Source: Populus alba
Lineage: Eukaryota; Streptophyta; Magnoliopsida; Malpighiales; Salicaceae
Assembly (NCBI RefSeq): GCF_005239225.2
Contig: NC_133292.1
Coordinates: 12,425,965 to 12,489,964 of the forward strand
Length of the DNA stretch: 64,000 nt
Reading direction: 5' to 3'
In this document: positions 1-11,387 of the stretch, in pieces
Layout of the letters: each line of letters opens with the position of its first letter
Numbering within the stretch: the stretch's first letter is position 1
The notes under the pieces: model-generated
The model's input: only the letters and a program-made list of their open reading frames with translations
Database searches by the model: none
What the model was told of the DNA's origin: nothing
Position numbers and translations under genes: made by a program

Positions 1-174
1 AGATTTTATCACTACCTTACGTAGATTGAACCAGGTACTAGATTGGATGTTGTTCGATAAATTTATAGTCTTTTATTTCTTTTGATGAATTGATTTATGG
101 GTGAGAAGTGGCAATGCAATACTCTACAAGATTTTTCGGGTGCTATAACATGTTTGGAAATGTGGTGCAAACTG

Positions 175-350
175 TATTTATAAAAATTTTAATTTTTTTT
201 AAATAATTTTTTTTATGTTTTTAGATCTTTTTGATATGTCGATGTTAAAAAATAATTTTTAAAAAAAATAAAAAAACTTTAAAATTTTGATACTTTTTAA
301 ATAAAAAATACTTTGAATCGTCACCGCTACCATAATTTCAAATAAGTTCT
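175..350 (-). repeat. Dispersed AT-rich repeat, family A copy
   Basis: The order of motifs matches other copies in the window: a T-rich segment, a 'gatatgtcgatgtt' segment, 'aaaataattttt', then 'aaatactttgaatcg' and a short higher-GC end. Orientation is assigned relative to the copies at 62.6 and 63.3 kb. It is probably a decayed, non-coding mobile element. Confidence 0.45.
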
Positions 351-1339
351 AAAACGATGGGTGGAGATTTAGAAATTAAAAGAAGATTATCTGTACAATT
401 TTAAACTTGTTAACCTCATTATTGTTTATTGGATTAGACCTTGTTATGGTCTAATCTAAATATTTAAATGGGTTACTAAAAAAAATAACCTATTTATGGT
501 CTAATTAATTTATTGTTTACTAAATTACTTGTATCAAAATTAAGATAAATGTAATTTACTTTGAAAGAAAATAATGTTTTTTTTTTTTTTTCACTTTGAC
601 TCTTAGAATTAATTTAATAAAATTTATAAAGACATTCATGTTATTCGATATTATTTTAGTTCTAGTAATATCAATCTAGGTAAAAAGCAAATTCACATCA
701 TCATTAAGTTTCTTTTAAATCTACAATTATGAAAACCAAAAATTAGATTTCTTGGTAAAAAAATACTGACTTTATATTAAAACAATTTGAGCCTTTTATT
801 TAGAAAAAGAAAAATTAATTTCATTAATTTTCTTTTTTCTTTCTCTACATATCCCAAGTGATGAAATGCTAATTATGGGAAAGTCTGAAAGTTTATTTGC
901 AAGTAAAAATCAATTTAAAATTAATTAAATATAATATTTTTTGAATTATTATTTTTTATATATAATTTTGTTAAAGAAATCTGATAAATCAGTTAAGTTG
1001 GATTTCAATTTCATAGTTTTTTTAAAAAAAAACAAATAAAAATGAATTATAAACAAAAAATCCATTCAATCAATCAAAATCTGTATTAAAAAAACTAAAG
1101 GCTAATTTGATTTAAATTAGATTATTTATTTGGTTTTAACAAATGTAAAACAAAATCAAACCAAACTGACTAGTTTGGTTCTTTTATTAAGTTAAGTTCT
1201 TCTACAGTTTTTTAAGATATTGCAGTGCTAGAAGAAATAAGTTTGAATTATACAACATATATAGAAAATCCTCCCCTCTTTTCATGCCTAACATCTGTGA
1301 TAATATAATTGAAGAAGTGTAACTTAATTAGATTAGATT

Positions 1340-1490
1340 TCAAATTTTAAGTTTTTTTTAAAAATTATTATTGATCTCATAAATCTTAAAATTACTACAA
1401 ATTTATATGATCGTTAACTTTAGAATCTATAAAATTAATCAAGATACATGTAGATTAATCTGGACACCCATACGATCATAAAAAATAATA
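1340..1490 (+). repeat. LTR-like repeat fragment, family B copy
   Basis: It contains 'tatatgatcgttaacttta' followed by 'taaaattaatcaagatac' and 'ggacacccat'. The same order recurs at about 53225-53350 and, more decayed, at 21400 and 22000. It is likely a fragment of one retrotransposon family; no coding part remains. Confidence 0.4.
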
Positions 1491-1599
1491 ATAATAAACT
1501 ATATTTAATTTTACGTTACATAGCCAGCTAACCTTCTATCAAAGAGGAGCACTGTAAGTGATTATTATAAAACAGAAGAAGCCACCCGACATTTTTCAG

Positions 1600-1693
1600 A
1601 TTGGTCCTGCAGTGCCTTTGGCAACAATTAACGAAGCACTTAAGAGAGGCTTAACTGGGACTCCTAATGTTGAGGAACTCTGTCCTGCAGCCT
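1600..1693 (+). other. Exon-like island (orphan exon candidate)
   Basis: A 94-bp open segment is bounded by 'ttttcag' and 'gtaagat', which fit a splice acceptor and donor. Its base composition is much less AT-rich than its surroundings. One frame starts with IGPAVPLATINEALKRG and includes a CPAAC motif. I do not recognise the family and see no partner exon within 1.5 kb. It may be a remnant of a lost gene or part of a mobile element. Confidence 0.2.
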
Positions 1694-3183
1694 GTAAGAT
1701 CTCACACATTCTGAACTCTTAACAAAATCAATTGTCTTCAAGCTGGAAGCTTGGAGGAAATTACCTGCAGAATACCAAGTTTTCAATCAATATCCCTCCA
1801 ACTTTCCAATGCATCTTTTAACCCTCTCCCTCCACAGTCCTCCAGCCCATTCCTCCTCGACCAGTCACCTCTTTGAGAAAAAAAGAAAAGGACCACTGAT
1901 TCCTTGATCACAATAGTTGAAATCCAATAAATGTCATTAAATCCAAAAAAAATATTTTTGAGATCAGCACATCAAAATGATTTGAAAATATAACATTAAT
2001 TGTTTTGTTTGTTTATTTGCTTGTTTGTTGAGAAAGTAGCTGGAAAGTGAAGTTCTTAAAAATCAAATTATTTTTTAATATTTAGTAGTATTATGAAAAA
2101 AAAGTTATAAAATATTTTTCTAGTGTTCAATTATATCATGAAAAATAAACTGCAAAATAAATTGTTAATATTTTTTTCAAGATTATTATAATAATGAAGG
2201 ATCAAATCTTACAAATTAAAAAGTTGAAGAAAAATAAAATTAAAAAAAAAAACTAATTTCATAAATTCTCTCAAATAAAATAAATAACAATAAAATAATA
2301 AAAATCAAATTCTAACTGATAAAAAAATTGAAAGATGATGAAATTAAAATATAATAATATATATAATTTTATAAATTTTTTAAAAAAAAAATAAAAGAAA
2401 AACAAAATTTGATAGATAAAAAATTTTAATTAAAAAATAATAAGAGAAACAAATAACAATCATAAAAATAAAAATCAAAGTTGATATTAAAAAAATAATC
2501 AACTTAAATCAAATTATAAGAGATAAAATTAAAAAAAAAAAATTCAAAACAAATTAAATATATATAATCAAAGTTTATGAATTAAATTTAATATTTATGA
2601 ATTAAATTTAATATAATCAACAAATAACATAATATTTTTAAAATTTTTAATTTCTAGAAAATATTTTCCACTTAAATTATAAAAAAACACTTTTTTAATT
2701 TCAAATAAATAAAAAAATTTAAAAATTCATTTTTCATCAAAAATTCAGTTTTAGCTTTTGTGCGAGCTTGGTTTCAATCCCAAAGTGATTGATAAAGTAT
2801 TAAGAAAATATGCAAAAACTAAATCTAGAATTAATCTAGAAACATATCCAACAAAATCATTAGCCTGCAACATGCATGCACTTTTATTAGACATCCACCT
2901 GTCATCATGTTGAGGGAAATTACACGCAGGAGGTACATAATTTTACTAGTTAATTACTCCGAATTTCCAAAGCAAGATGTTGAAATTAAGAGGCTTGCTA
3001 CATCCACTCTACCTTCTTCCTCGCCATGGAAAAAAAGAAAAGTGGCCTGCATGAACACAGCAACATTCATCAAGGACATCTTTGCTTCGACAAAAGCTTC
3101 ATATACATCGATCCCAAAGGGTTATTATACAGCAAAGTACTTGCCCCAAAAGAGTTTCAAAAAAAAAAAAAAAAACTCCATGC

Positions 3184-4548
3184 CTACAGCTTCAAAGCCT
3201 CCATCTCTCTTCCAACAACCTTACACCTCATAAAACTCCCAAAAGTATTCAAAACCAATTTCACATCATCCCATGTATCTCCACTAGCCATCTTCTTGTA
3301 CAAGTAACTATCAAATGTCATCCTCTGCACATACTCATCCCCACATAACTCCACCAATGCCTCTCTACCCACATCACTCCCATAAAACACTCTTTGCAAC
3401 AAATCCAAGAACCTGAAAGTATTCACATACTTGTTGTCCCATTTTCTCAAGTACTCCCTCTTCAAATCCTCCTCACTGACCATCCTCTCCCCCCCTTCTG
3501 AAGCCTTCACGATAGCCTCCCCGCACATTCTACCGGATTTCGCCGCGAAATATATTCCTTCTCCCGAACACTTGGTCACATACCCCGCCGCGTCCCCAAC
3601 AAGCGCCACACGTCCACGCACACGCCTCGGACGCGGTTGCTCCGGGATCGGGTGAGCCTCCACTTTAATCACTCTGCCACCCTTAATCTTCTCTTTAACC
3701 CTCTCCCTGATCCCTCTTTGATACACCTTAATATCCCGCCTCGCACACACCGTGCCCGTCCCCACCGCCACGTGGTCGCATTTTGGAAACACCCACGCGT
3801 AAAAGTCAGGCGACACGTCATTCCCAACATACATTTCTGCGAGATTATGATAATACTCCATTTTCTCATCCGGTAATTTGATCCTCTCTTGAAAAGCAAT
3901 GGCACATCTGTAATTCCCTGCATTGATAACCTTCGCTACCCTGCTATTAGCCCCATCAGCCCCGACAATCAAATCAACGGCTAATGATCGTTTACGATTA
4001 TTAATAGTGTGGTGGATAACATAGGGTTTTGAAGATAAAAAATCAGGCACCTCAATATCCGTGACAAGGCCAGTGATAAATTGAGCACCGTTGGATTGAG
4101 CACGAGACCGGAGAAACGAATCCAGTACTTCGCGGCGCATCATGGGGATAAACTCATGAGACTTTAAAGTTTTGGATCCGAAATCAACGGTCAGGTTCGA
4201 AGGAGAGATGATCTTCATGCGAGTGACATGTCGGTCGATGAGGTGAAGAGGGATGGAAAACTCGTCGATCATGCATAGAGGGATGGCTCCACCACATGGC
4301 TTAGCTGTGGAAGGGCTACGCTCGAAGAGGAAGGTTTCAACTCCTCCGGCGGCTAAGGCTTCTGCGGCGGACGAACCTGCTGGTCCGCCGCCGATCACAG
4401 CGGCGCGGAGTTTGCGGCCAGAGAGGGGGCTGGATGAGGTGGCGGTGATTGTTAGAGTTTTGGGTTTTGGTTGCTGGTGTTGTTTTGTGGCTTTGAGAGG
4501 TAGGGTTGGAGTGAGATGAAGGTTGTGGGTTAGAGCTAGTGCGGCCAT
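3184..4548 (-). CDS. Geranylgeranyl diphosphate reductase family protein (CHLP paralogue), chloroplast
   Basis: This single uninterrupted frame of 454 residues encodes a flavoprotein of the plant geranylgeranyl reductase family. These enzymes use NADPH to reduce the geranylgeranyl chain to phytyl for chlorophyll and tocopherol. Residues 1 to about 45 are basic and hydroxylated like a chloroplast transit peptide. The FAD-binding GGGPAG lies at 53-58, followed by KPCGGAIP, GADGANSRVAK and, toward the C-terminus, GDAAGYVTKCSGEGIYF. The last 60 residues keep the family pattern DEYVQRMTFDSYLYKK. Length matches CHLP (about 465 residues). It diverges from the usual CHLP sequence as I recall it and has no intron, whereas the Arabidopsis CHLP gene has introns. 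It is therefore probably a second, divergent paralogue rather than the main CHLP. The ATG at 4548 is the only start that retains the transit peptide. Substrate is uncertain. Confidence 0.88.
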   Translation of the reverse strand: MAALALTHNLHLTPTLPLKATKQHQQPKPKTLTITATSSSPLSGRKLRAAVIGGGPAGSSAAEALAAGGVETFLFERSPSTAKPCGGAIPLCMIDEFSIPLHLIDRHVTRMKIISPSNLTVDFGSKTLKSHEFIPMMRREVLDSFLRSRAQSNGAQFITGLVTDIEVPDFLSSKPYVIHHTINNRKRSLAVDLIVGADGANSRVAKVINAGNYRCAIAFQERIKLPDEKMEYYHNLAEMYVGNDVSPDFYAWVFPKCDHVAVGTGTVCARRDIKVYQRGIRERVKEKIKGGRVIKVEAHPIPEQPRPRRVRGRVALVGDAAGYVTKCSGEGIYFAAKSGRMCGEAIVKASEGGERMVSEEDLKREYLRKWDNKYVNTFRFLDLLQRVFYGSDVGREALVELCGDEYVQRMTFDSYLYKKMASGDTWDDVKLVLNTFGSFMRCKVVGREMEALKL

Positions 4549-4745
4549 GGTGTTAATGCTAAGTTTTTTAGGGTTTGTAGATGGGTGTGAAGAGAGTGAT
4601 AATGGGCAGCTTGGAATGTGATGGAGTTGGGTTTAGGGGAGAGAAAGAGAATCATTTTTTTAATTATTATTTTAATGTTTGTTTGATTATTTTAATGTCA
4701 TCGTTTTCATAAAAATAATTAACTTAAATTCACCAGTGATCTTAG

Positions 4746-5459
4746 GCATCTCCAACCGAGGAGGCAAAAAAAAAATAGTATTTTTTTTAGTTTTGTTTCT
4801 CTAATTAAGTATTCCCAGCAGCCAATTGAAAAGCCAAAATGGCTTTTTAAGTTGAGAGGAGTTATTTCTACATGTTATTGTAGAAATAGCCAAAAAAAAA
4901 ATAACTTTGCCAATTGCTATTTTTATATCCATTGGTCAACAATATATATTTTTTTTAAAACAAGGAAATAAACTTGTTCTTGTTTTAAATTTTTTCAAAG
5001 CATGATTTTTTAAAAAAAAAAATTGAAAATCAAAATTTAAAATATTAATGGTTTTTTTCAAAGTTTGAATTTAAATTTACTTCTAAAAAATTAAAAATTT
5101 TAACAGTAACATATAAAACTGAAAATTAAAAATATTCATATAAATAAATTTTAAGTTTAATTTTAAATTATATCTTTTAACTTTCATATTATTTCATTAA
5201 ATTTTATATTATTTTTATAAATTACTCATATTAATTATATAATTAATAACATCATAATTATATTATATATAAAATATCTAAATTAGTTGCATAATTATAT
5301 AAAAATAAATTTAACATGAAATATATTAAAATATAAATGGCTTTTCTAAATAGCTTTTTATCATTGGAATGCATATAATTAAAAAAGCTATATTTATACT
5401 ATTCAAAAAGCCATTTTATTAATTTAGCTTTTCAATTTGACTTTTTGCATTGGAGATGC
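4746..5459. mobile_element. MITE-like element with terminal inverted repeats
   Basis: The ends are perfect 10-bp inverted repeats: GCATCTCCAA at 4746-4755 and TTGGAGATGC at 5450-5459. Subterminal 'gccaaaatggctttt' and 'aaaaagccattttat' segments also occur on both sides, making the ends palindromic. The interior is about 700 bp of AT-rich non-coding DNA. No clear target-site duplication is visible, so the superfamily is open; the terminus resembles PIF/Harbinger-type plant elements. Confidence 0.5.
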
Positions 5460-5791
5460 TATCTTCTTCATGAGCGTGGCCATATCGGGCCTAGTCAAGT
5501 ATCGTCTAAAGACAAGCATGCATGATTTCTAAATTCCATTTTTTATTCCTATAATAGTGAAAAATACACAGTACCCTAAAATCCAAGGAAAAATACCATG
5601 TTTCCAGTATCGTTCTTGAACAGGACAGTACTGTCTGCATTAACAGTTACTATACCAGCGGTGTGTATACAGTTACCACTGGGATGTAAGAAACAAATTT
5701 CTGAAAAGTAACTGGAGATATCATCAGAATCTAAAACTATGTTCAATCTGCAGTGCTCAGCATGATGAAGCATGTATCACCTGGATGGCAC

Positions 5792-8001
5792 TCAGGTCAA
5801 ATGTGAAGTGGACACCAATTCCTGGACTGTTATGGGACGACAAATGCCGGGAAGGGGATGACCAGACCAGGCTGAATCGGCAAGCAAGGAGTTCAATGCT
5901 TGTGTAGGATTGTAAAGATCCCACCAGACATGAGCTGAAGATTGGTCGCAGGCCGTCTCTGCAGAAACACAGCCAATCTCTGCACCATGAAGACCGAGCC
6001 CACAGCACGCATTCTTTGTATCCCTAAATCCTGTATTAGGGACAGAAGCTTTCTAGTTCAATAATCTGATACTGGTGTTGTATTCTGTTCACTATGTATA
6101 AATCATCTATACCCATAAATATTACAGTAAACACTCCAGGGGTTATCGTCTCGAGCTAGTTTACCTTCGGAGCAGTAACATCATACTAGGTTACATATAA
6201 TCATGTGTTTGCTTCGATACTATGGACCAAGAACTTAGTAAAACGGTGCAGGAATGGCAAAAGGAATCGATCGATAGCTGTGGCAAATTTTCTAATCTAT
6301 CTCAACTCTGTAAGAACTTGCAGTTGGTATACTTCTTGCAGATCAATATACAAAAATCAATCTAGCTAGCTATTCAAGCTAATTATAAGGATAAGAAAAT
6401 GGAAGTGAACCAGTTTTTAAAAAATCATAGAATTTCAAAGCAAGGAAGTTTTCGGCTTTGAGGATGATTAGGCATGAATCGGCAGCAACTGGTGTAGCAA
6501 CTTCAAGCTAGAATTCCTTAAAAACGGGAACAATGAAAACGGGTTCGTACCGTAGAGTGTTGGGTTGGTTATGACCTCCATCATTCCCTGGTATACATCA
6601 CAGAAAATTATCTGAGCGTCAGGTAATTCCAAATTGAGCTCCACAATATGCTCATTAAGCATTGTATTGTATTGCAAAACCAGCTCGTTGACCTCTTCTA
6701 CACAACCCGTTCCATGATGAATAGCAGTTGAATTATACCACTCCCATACCACGCGTGGAGTGCATCCCAGCGGCAGTATTCCTGTGCTTATGATCTTCCT
6801 CACATTTGCATCGTAAAGGGTCCGTATAGCATGAACCATCTGGTTGACCAGAATGCGAGCAAATTCTTGGCCACTGTACTTGAGCATCACGCCTGAAGAA
6901 TTCCTCAGAAAGAGGTCAACATAGTCATCTTTTCCAAAGGAAAGATAGAACATGGAGGATTTGATAAAATCTTGGGCTATGTCCTGTCTAAGTTGAAGCT
7001 GCAACAACTGGAAGGTCTCGTATACCTGGCGAAGCTGTTGGTTAAAAGATGAGTGGCTCTGGCTGATGGGGCTTATGATTGTTGCATGAGCTGAACCATA
7101 ATTCACACCATTTCTTAGCCCTTCCATCGATCCATCCTGACCGTTGAATGGCTGGGAATTAGGCAATCCCATCTTCTGAGCTGCAGTACCATAAAATTGA
7201 CTAACATTGCTAGAATTGCAGCTCCATTTTAACTCTAAGAAACAGTTGAGTGCACGGATCATGCCATCAACACACCAAGTCCTTCTGCGTTAGAAAGTTT
7301 GCAGGTGTGCACATATAGTTTCACACAAAAATATCCAGCAAAAGAAAAGCTCGAGATATATATGGTCTCGAAATTGGTAGCAGAAAATCACATTATGTAT
7401 TCATTGAAAACAAGATCCTCCCTGAAACCAAGAATTATACATCTAACCAATTTATCACCTTCCACCTCAACTGTTTTCTCATGATTCTTGAAAAGCTATA
7501 GAAAACAATCGAAACCAGAATGAATTTGTTTCTTTCTTTCTTTCTCTACGGGTTTAGACACCAAGTATCACTTATGAGCCAACCAATTAAAGGCCAGCTT
7601 TCAACAAGAACAAATTAAGAACACTCAGTTTCACATATAGTTCCAAGAAAAAGAATCAAGAAAAACAAATGCATGTACAGTTACTTTCAAGAAAAAGAAA
7701 GACAATTACCTAGAAGATGAGGAAGAAGGGTGGAGTCTGACCCATTACAAGGAAGCAAAGAAAGATTTCTGCGAAGGAGAGGGTAAAAGAGACTGTTCTT
7801 TCCACAATCAACAGAAGAATCACCCATTAAGTACAACGCAGATACATGTGACCCATTTTCCATTACAGAGGGTGTATTTGGCAAGAATTGTCCATGCACT
7901 CGACCGCTCGAGCTCAATAAGATAGCAAGAAGAAGATATAGAAACACCATTGCTGCTCTTCTTCTTGATGATGTTGTTCTGATCTCCAGCCTTTTAGCCA
8001 T
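5792..8001 (-). CDS. GDSL/SGNH esterase-like secreted protein, probably catalytically altered
   Basis: Three exons, 8001-7710, 7180-6551 and 6030-5792, join in phase with GT-AG borders to give 386 residues, a normal length for plant GDSL lipases. The start at 8001 was chosen over an upstream in-frame ATG (8127) because it puts a hydrophobic signal peptide at about residues 17-37. Block I (GDSS, Ser62) is present. The other signature residues are not: block II reads NYGSAHA (124-130), block III reads GKDD (Asp182 where Asn is normal), and block V reads WDLYNP (Asn348 where the catalytic His is normal). The fold seems intact, with conserved ACCGLG at 315-320 and several N-glycosylation sequons. 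The family hydrolyses lipids or cell-wall esters outside the cell. Here only the Ser of Ser-Gly-Asn-His is clear, so I infer lost or changed activity. Confidence 0.85.
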
Positions 8002-9755
8002 GAAACTCTGCCTTTCTTTGGTTCCTTCTTTGTTTCTTGATGCTGTTTTGGGTGTGTTTCTTGGATGGAATAGCGTTTCTTTTGTTGATAACGGGGGAAG
8101 TATTGGATTCTTTACAGGGTTGAACAAGAAATGTGGTCGAGGGTTGATTTTGGTGCTTGCCCTGAATTAGAAAAGTGGTAGATTTATTGTAAGGCAAATT
8201 TACGCCCACCAACTGAACTTTGTAGGTCTGTAGCAGATTCAAATGTCTATACCCCATTTGTATTCGTTTCAAGTGTTTTCCAATATAGTTGCCAACCCCT
8301 CCAGGGCCTGACTTGGAAAAGCTTCCGGATTACTGAGTTGTCGGTCAACTCATGAGTTACAAGTTCAAACCTGATTAATCATTTCTTATCAAAATAATAT
8401 CATTTTATTCCTTAAAAAAAAATTCTTTTAAGGCCTGATCAAATTTGGCCGAGTTATAGTTCATGCTGTGCAAGTGAATTGAGTTTGACTGAGCAAATAT
8501 CTTTCTAAGTTCAACTCTGTATCATGAGCTTTTCAAACCAGGGTAAAAAATGAGAGAAATTTCTTCATTTTATTTTTATGATGATAATTTGTAGGAAATT
8601 CCAAACATGCACATAACCAGTTCAATGGCATATATATATATAGATATAGTTTGAACTCGAAACCGCATTAAATAATAAAAAATTAAGTTGAACTGCAGCT
8701 CATCAACAAGACAAATAGTTAAAACAGGCTCCAACGAGCTTGGCTGGTCTCCGTGATGGTAAGGATTATCTTGTAAACTGTAGAAGATAAAAGGTAAGAT
8801 TTGAACCATGATTTTACGAGATTTTAATCCCATCCCTCAACAGCCAATGAAGCAAAATTCTCCGAATGGTATGATTTTTGTTTCTTTAGCAGAAGAAATC
8901 CACCTGTTAGCAGGCTAATCCAGAAAACCATTTTCTCCGAGATGCCAAAACCTCTTGGCTATACCTAGATTAATAAATTGTTGAAAAAAATGCCATCAAG
9001 ATCTCTGAGACTAGTTAACCGCATAAAGAAAATAACATGGCAGGAGGGTTTCTCAGACAAGAGTTGTACTAAATGTCTTCCACAAACAAAATTCAGCATC
9101 TGGAAGAAGAAAGAATCCCTTTCAGCCTTCAGGAGTGGTAAGAAAATGGAAAGAACTTTTGGGACAAAAAGACTTTACTTTCCCCTGTTCTGACAACAGT
9201 TGTTGGAATGACTTGCAGAAAATCAGGGGAAAATTGCAACTCTACTATCAATTAATCCCACTCTTCCTTCCAAAACCCTATTACTCAAAAAGTGAGTCAC
9301 AGGATCAAACTCGGATATGGCAAAAAGCATGCGAATAGTAACTCATCAGCCATCAGGCATACACATAATTCAAATCACCAAAATTCTAGGCTGACTACGG
9401 AGAAAAGAAAAGGAACATGTGTATTTCTGTTACCAAACATTTATTTCTTTATGAAATCATACATCTTCAGGCTTATGCGTAAACTTACAGGATCTTAAGA
9501 AATGTTTGAGATAGGCATTGGGCAAGCGAATAACAAATGCAAATACAACAAGAGATTAAAACTAGCACGAGGAAACACATAAAAACTACTGTAAAATGAA
9601 GTTGCCTTTAAAATGCAAGTACCATAGCCAATGCAAGTCTAACTACAGTTAGTAGCAATACACTGAGAACATAATTGTGTACTTGTGTTCGTAAATACCC
9701 AAAGAATAATCAGGTCATACTGCCTGGACTGGAAGAACACAGTAATTATATGTTG
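8002..9755. other. Intergenic region between the GDSL-like and F-box/WD40 genes
   Basis: The first part holds the 5' leader and promoter of the minus-strand GDSL-like gene, and the last part (about 9480-9755) the 3' flank of the minus-strand F-box gene. About 8290-8400 resembles a dispersed Salicaceae-type repeat ('tcggtcaactcatgagtta'). Between them I see only short frames without family features. Confidence 0.5.
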
Positions 9756-11387
9756 CTATGCCTTCAGCTTGCCACTCATCCCATGTTTATTGCGCCAGAC
9801 ACCACTCCTGTCTACATGCATTGGGTTTTTCTTGGCTGCAACAGAGCATTGATCAGTCCGACCACCCTTACTGCTCATCTCTATTTGAAGTTTACGATGC
9901 CTCATCCTGTTCTCCAACCGTATTCCTCTCATGGCACGAGCCGTCCGCTCCCTTTCCAGCGCCTTTGAGAAGTTCCAGATCCTAACAACACCTTCCTCTC
10001 CTCCACATACAATACGGTCAGCACCAACATCTACTGAAAACAAATTGGGCCCAAACCCATGTAACATCCTCTGAGGTGGTTCAACGTTGTTACGGTCCAT
10101 ATCGGTAACCCTTGAAACATTCTTTCGTAAAGAACGTCTGTTGGTCCTTAGTAGTTTTCTCACATCAACTAGTGACAGCCTCCCATCACTAGAAGCTGAA
10201 ACAAGCCATGGAAACTCAAATGCAAGGGAATAAACAGGCCCTGAGTGAGGCATCCAAGTTGCGACCTTAAAAACATTAGCCTCAGGTTTAGGACCAGTGA
10301 TCTCAAACATGTGCATAGCCCCATCTTCTCCTCCTGTAAAAATGAAATCCCCTGTATGGCTTCGAGCCAAAGAATAAGTGTTACCTACATGAGCACTATG
10401 AATAACAGTTAGCAGAGTCCCACTATTAGTGTCCCAAACATACACATCTGAACCTGATGTGCTAGCAACTGTAGTATCATGCGGAACAAGGCTCCACACC
10501 CAGTCACCATGCCTCAAGATCTTTATGCATTCAAGTGAGGAACGATCCCATATACGAACAGTCATGTCCCATGACCCACTATAAATCCTTGTAGGGTCCA
10601 AGGCAAGAGAGGTTATAGGTCCCTCATGCTCCCAAATTCTAAATTCAGTGTTTGGCACCTCAGAACTTTTAAGGTCAAACAAGTGCTTGAGACCCTCAAC
10701 TGCCCTCCAGCCTTGAATAAAACCATCAGTACCACCAGCAACCAACAGCTTCGTATCTGCTGCAACTGCTCGTATAGTGCAACCAAGAGGCCGTGATGAT
10801 GCAATATACAACCCGTCTTCCATGTCCCACATTCGCACAATCATATCATACCCAGAGGTAAAAATGAGCTTGGCAGAAGCCAATAGAGAAACTGTTCTAA
10901 CTGCTTCAGTATGCCCATGCAAAGTATCAATGCTATAACGACTCAAAAAAATCTTACTCCTGTACTCCCTCTCCACAAACAGTTCCTTCCATGACTTCTC
11001 ATTTGAAACCCCTGCACCCAATGGTGCAGGAACTATAGGGAGTCCCCATCTCTCACTATATACCTCCTTCCAAACACTATTCTCGGTTGCAAGACTATTA
11101 AGTACTCTCGATACACATGAAACGATACCAAGCTCTTGAGGATCAAGGCAACTAAGAATCTCAGAAATCAATGCCGGAGGAAGGTCGGTAATTGACCGGC
11201 GATAATTGAGTAAAACATCATTACAAGAAAGCTGTTTTGAACTCAAACTGCTTAAAATCCCCTTCTTAGGGTAACAGTCTAAAGGAGACTCTGAAATTTC
11301 AAGATGTTCCGTATTGGAATTACTTTTTTCAACACAAATGGCAAGACTTTTCGACACCTCAGTGCTCTTTTGGCATTCAAATGCCAT
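9756..11387 (-). CDS. F-box/WD-40 repeat protein (At5g21040/FBX2-like)
   Basis: This intronless coding region of 543 residues combines an F-box with seven WD40 repeats, as in SCF ubiquitin-ligase substrate receptors. The F-box lies at about residues 60-105 (ITDLPPALISEILSCL, ending near VWKEVYSERWG). The WD repeats follow in order, with end motifs IVRMWD, FIQGW, VRIWD, VYVWD, AMHMFE, LSLVD and VVRIWN, which would close one beta-propeller. The C-terminal 60 residues are basic. The start at 11387 (MAFECQKS) is preferred; an in-frame upstream ATG at 11417 would add ten unsupported residues. A GT at about 11730 upstream suggests a possible leader intron. The gene is divergent from the hyccin gene, as remembered for At5g21040 and At5g21050. 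The substrate is unknown. Confidence 0.92.
   Translation of the reverse strand: MAFECQKSTEVSKSLAICVEKSNSNTEHLEISESPLDCYPKKGILSSLSSKQLSCNDVLLNYRRSITDLPPALISEILSCLDPQELGIVSCVSRVLNSLATENSVWKEVYSERWGLPIVPAPLGAGVSNEKSWKELFVEREYRSKIFLSRYSIDTLHGHTEAVRTVSLLASAKLIFTSGYDMIVRMWDMEDGLYIASSRPLGCTIRAVAADTKLLVAGGTDGFIQGWRAVEGLKHLFDLKSSEVPNTEFRIWEHEGPITSLALDPTRIYSGSWDMTVRIWDRSSLECIKILRHGDWVWSLVPHDTTVASTSGSDVYVWDTNSGTLLTVIHSAHVGNTYSLARSHTGDFIFTGGEDGAMHMFEITGPKPEANVFKVATWMPHSGPVYSLAFEFPWLVSASSDGRLSLVDVRKLLRTNRRSLRKNVSRVTDMDRNNVEPPQRMLHGFGPNLFSVDVGADRIVCGGEEGVVRIWNFSKALERERTARAMRGIRLENRMRHRKLQIEMSSKGGRTDQCSVAAKKNPMHVDRSGVWRNKHGMSGKLKA

Larger units (their letters stand above)
1..3180. other. AT-rich intergenic region, repeat remnants
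   Basis: No gene was found here. The stretch is extremely AT-rich, with long A and T runs and only short chance reading frames. It holds one copy of the dispersed AT-rich repeat (about 175-350), one LTR-like fragment (about 1340-1490) and one isolated exon-like island (1600-1693); these are listed separately. The 2907-3348 reading frames overlap the 3' flank of the reductase gene on the other strand and have no family features. Confidence 0.6.

Noticed and set aside
3160..3176. A run next to the reductase stop as a retrocopy poly(A) tail
   Set aside because: The gene is on the minus strand, where a tail would appear as T on the plus strand; here it is A.
4253..4519. Plus-strand frame opposite the reductase gene
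   Set aside because: A GC-rich shadow of the real coding strand.
8340..8380. tRNA-like B-box ('agttcaaacct')
   Set aside because: No matching A-box or cloverleaf; it belongs to a dispersed repeat.
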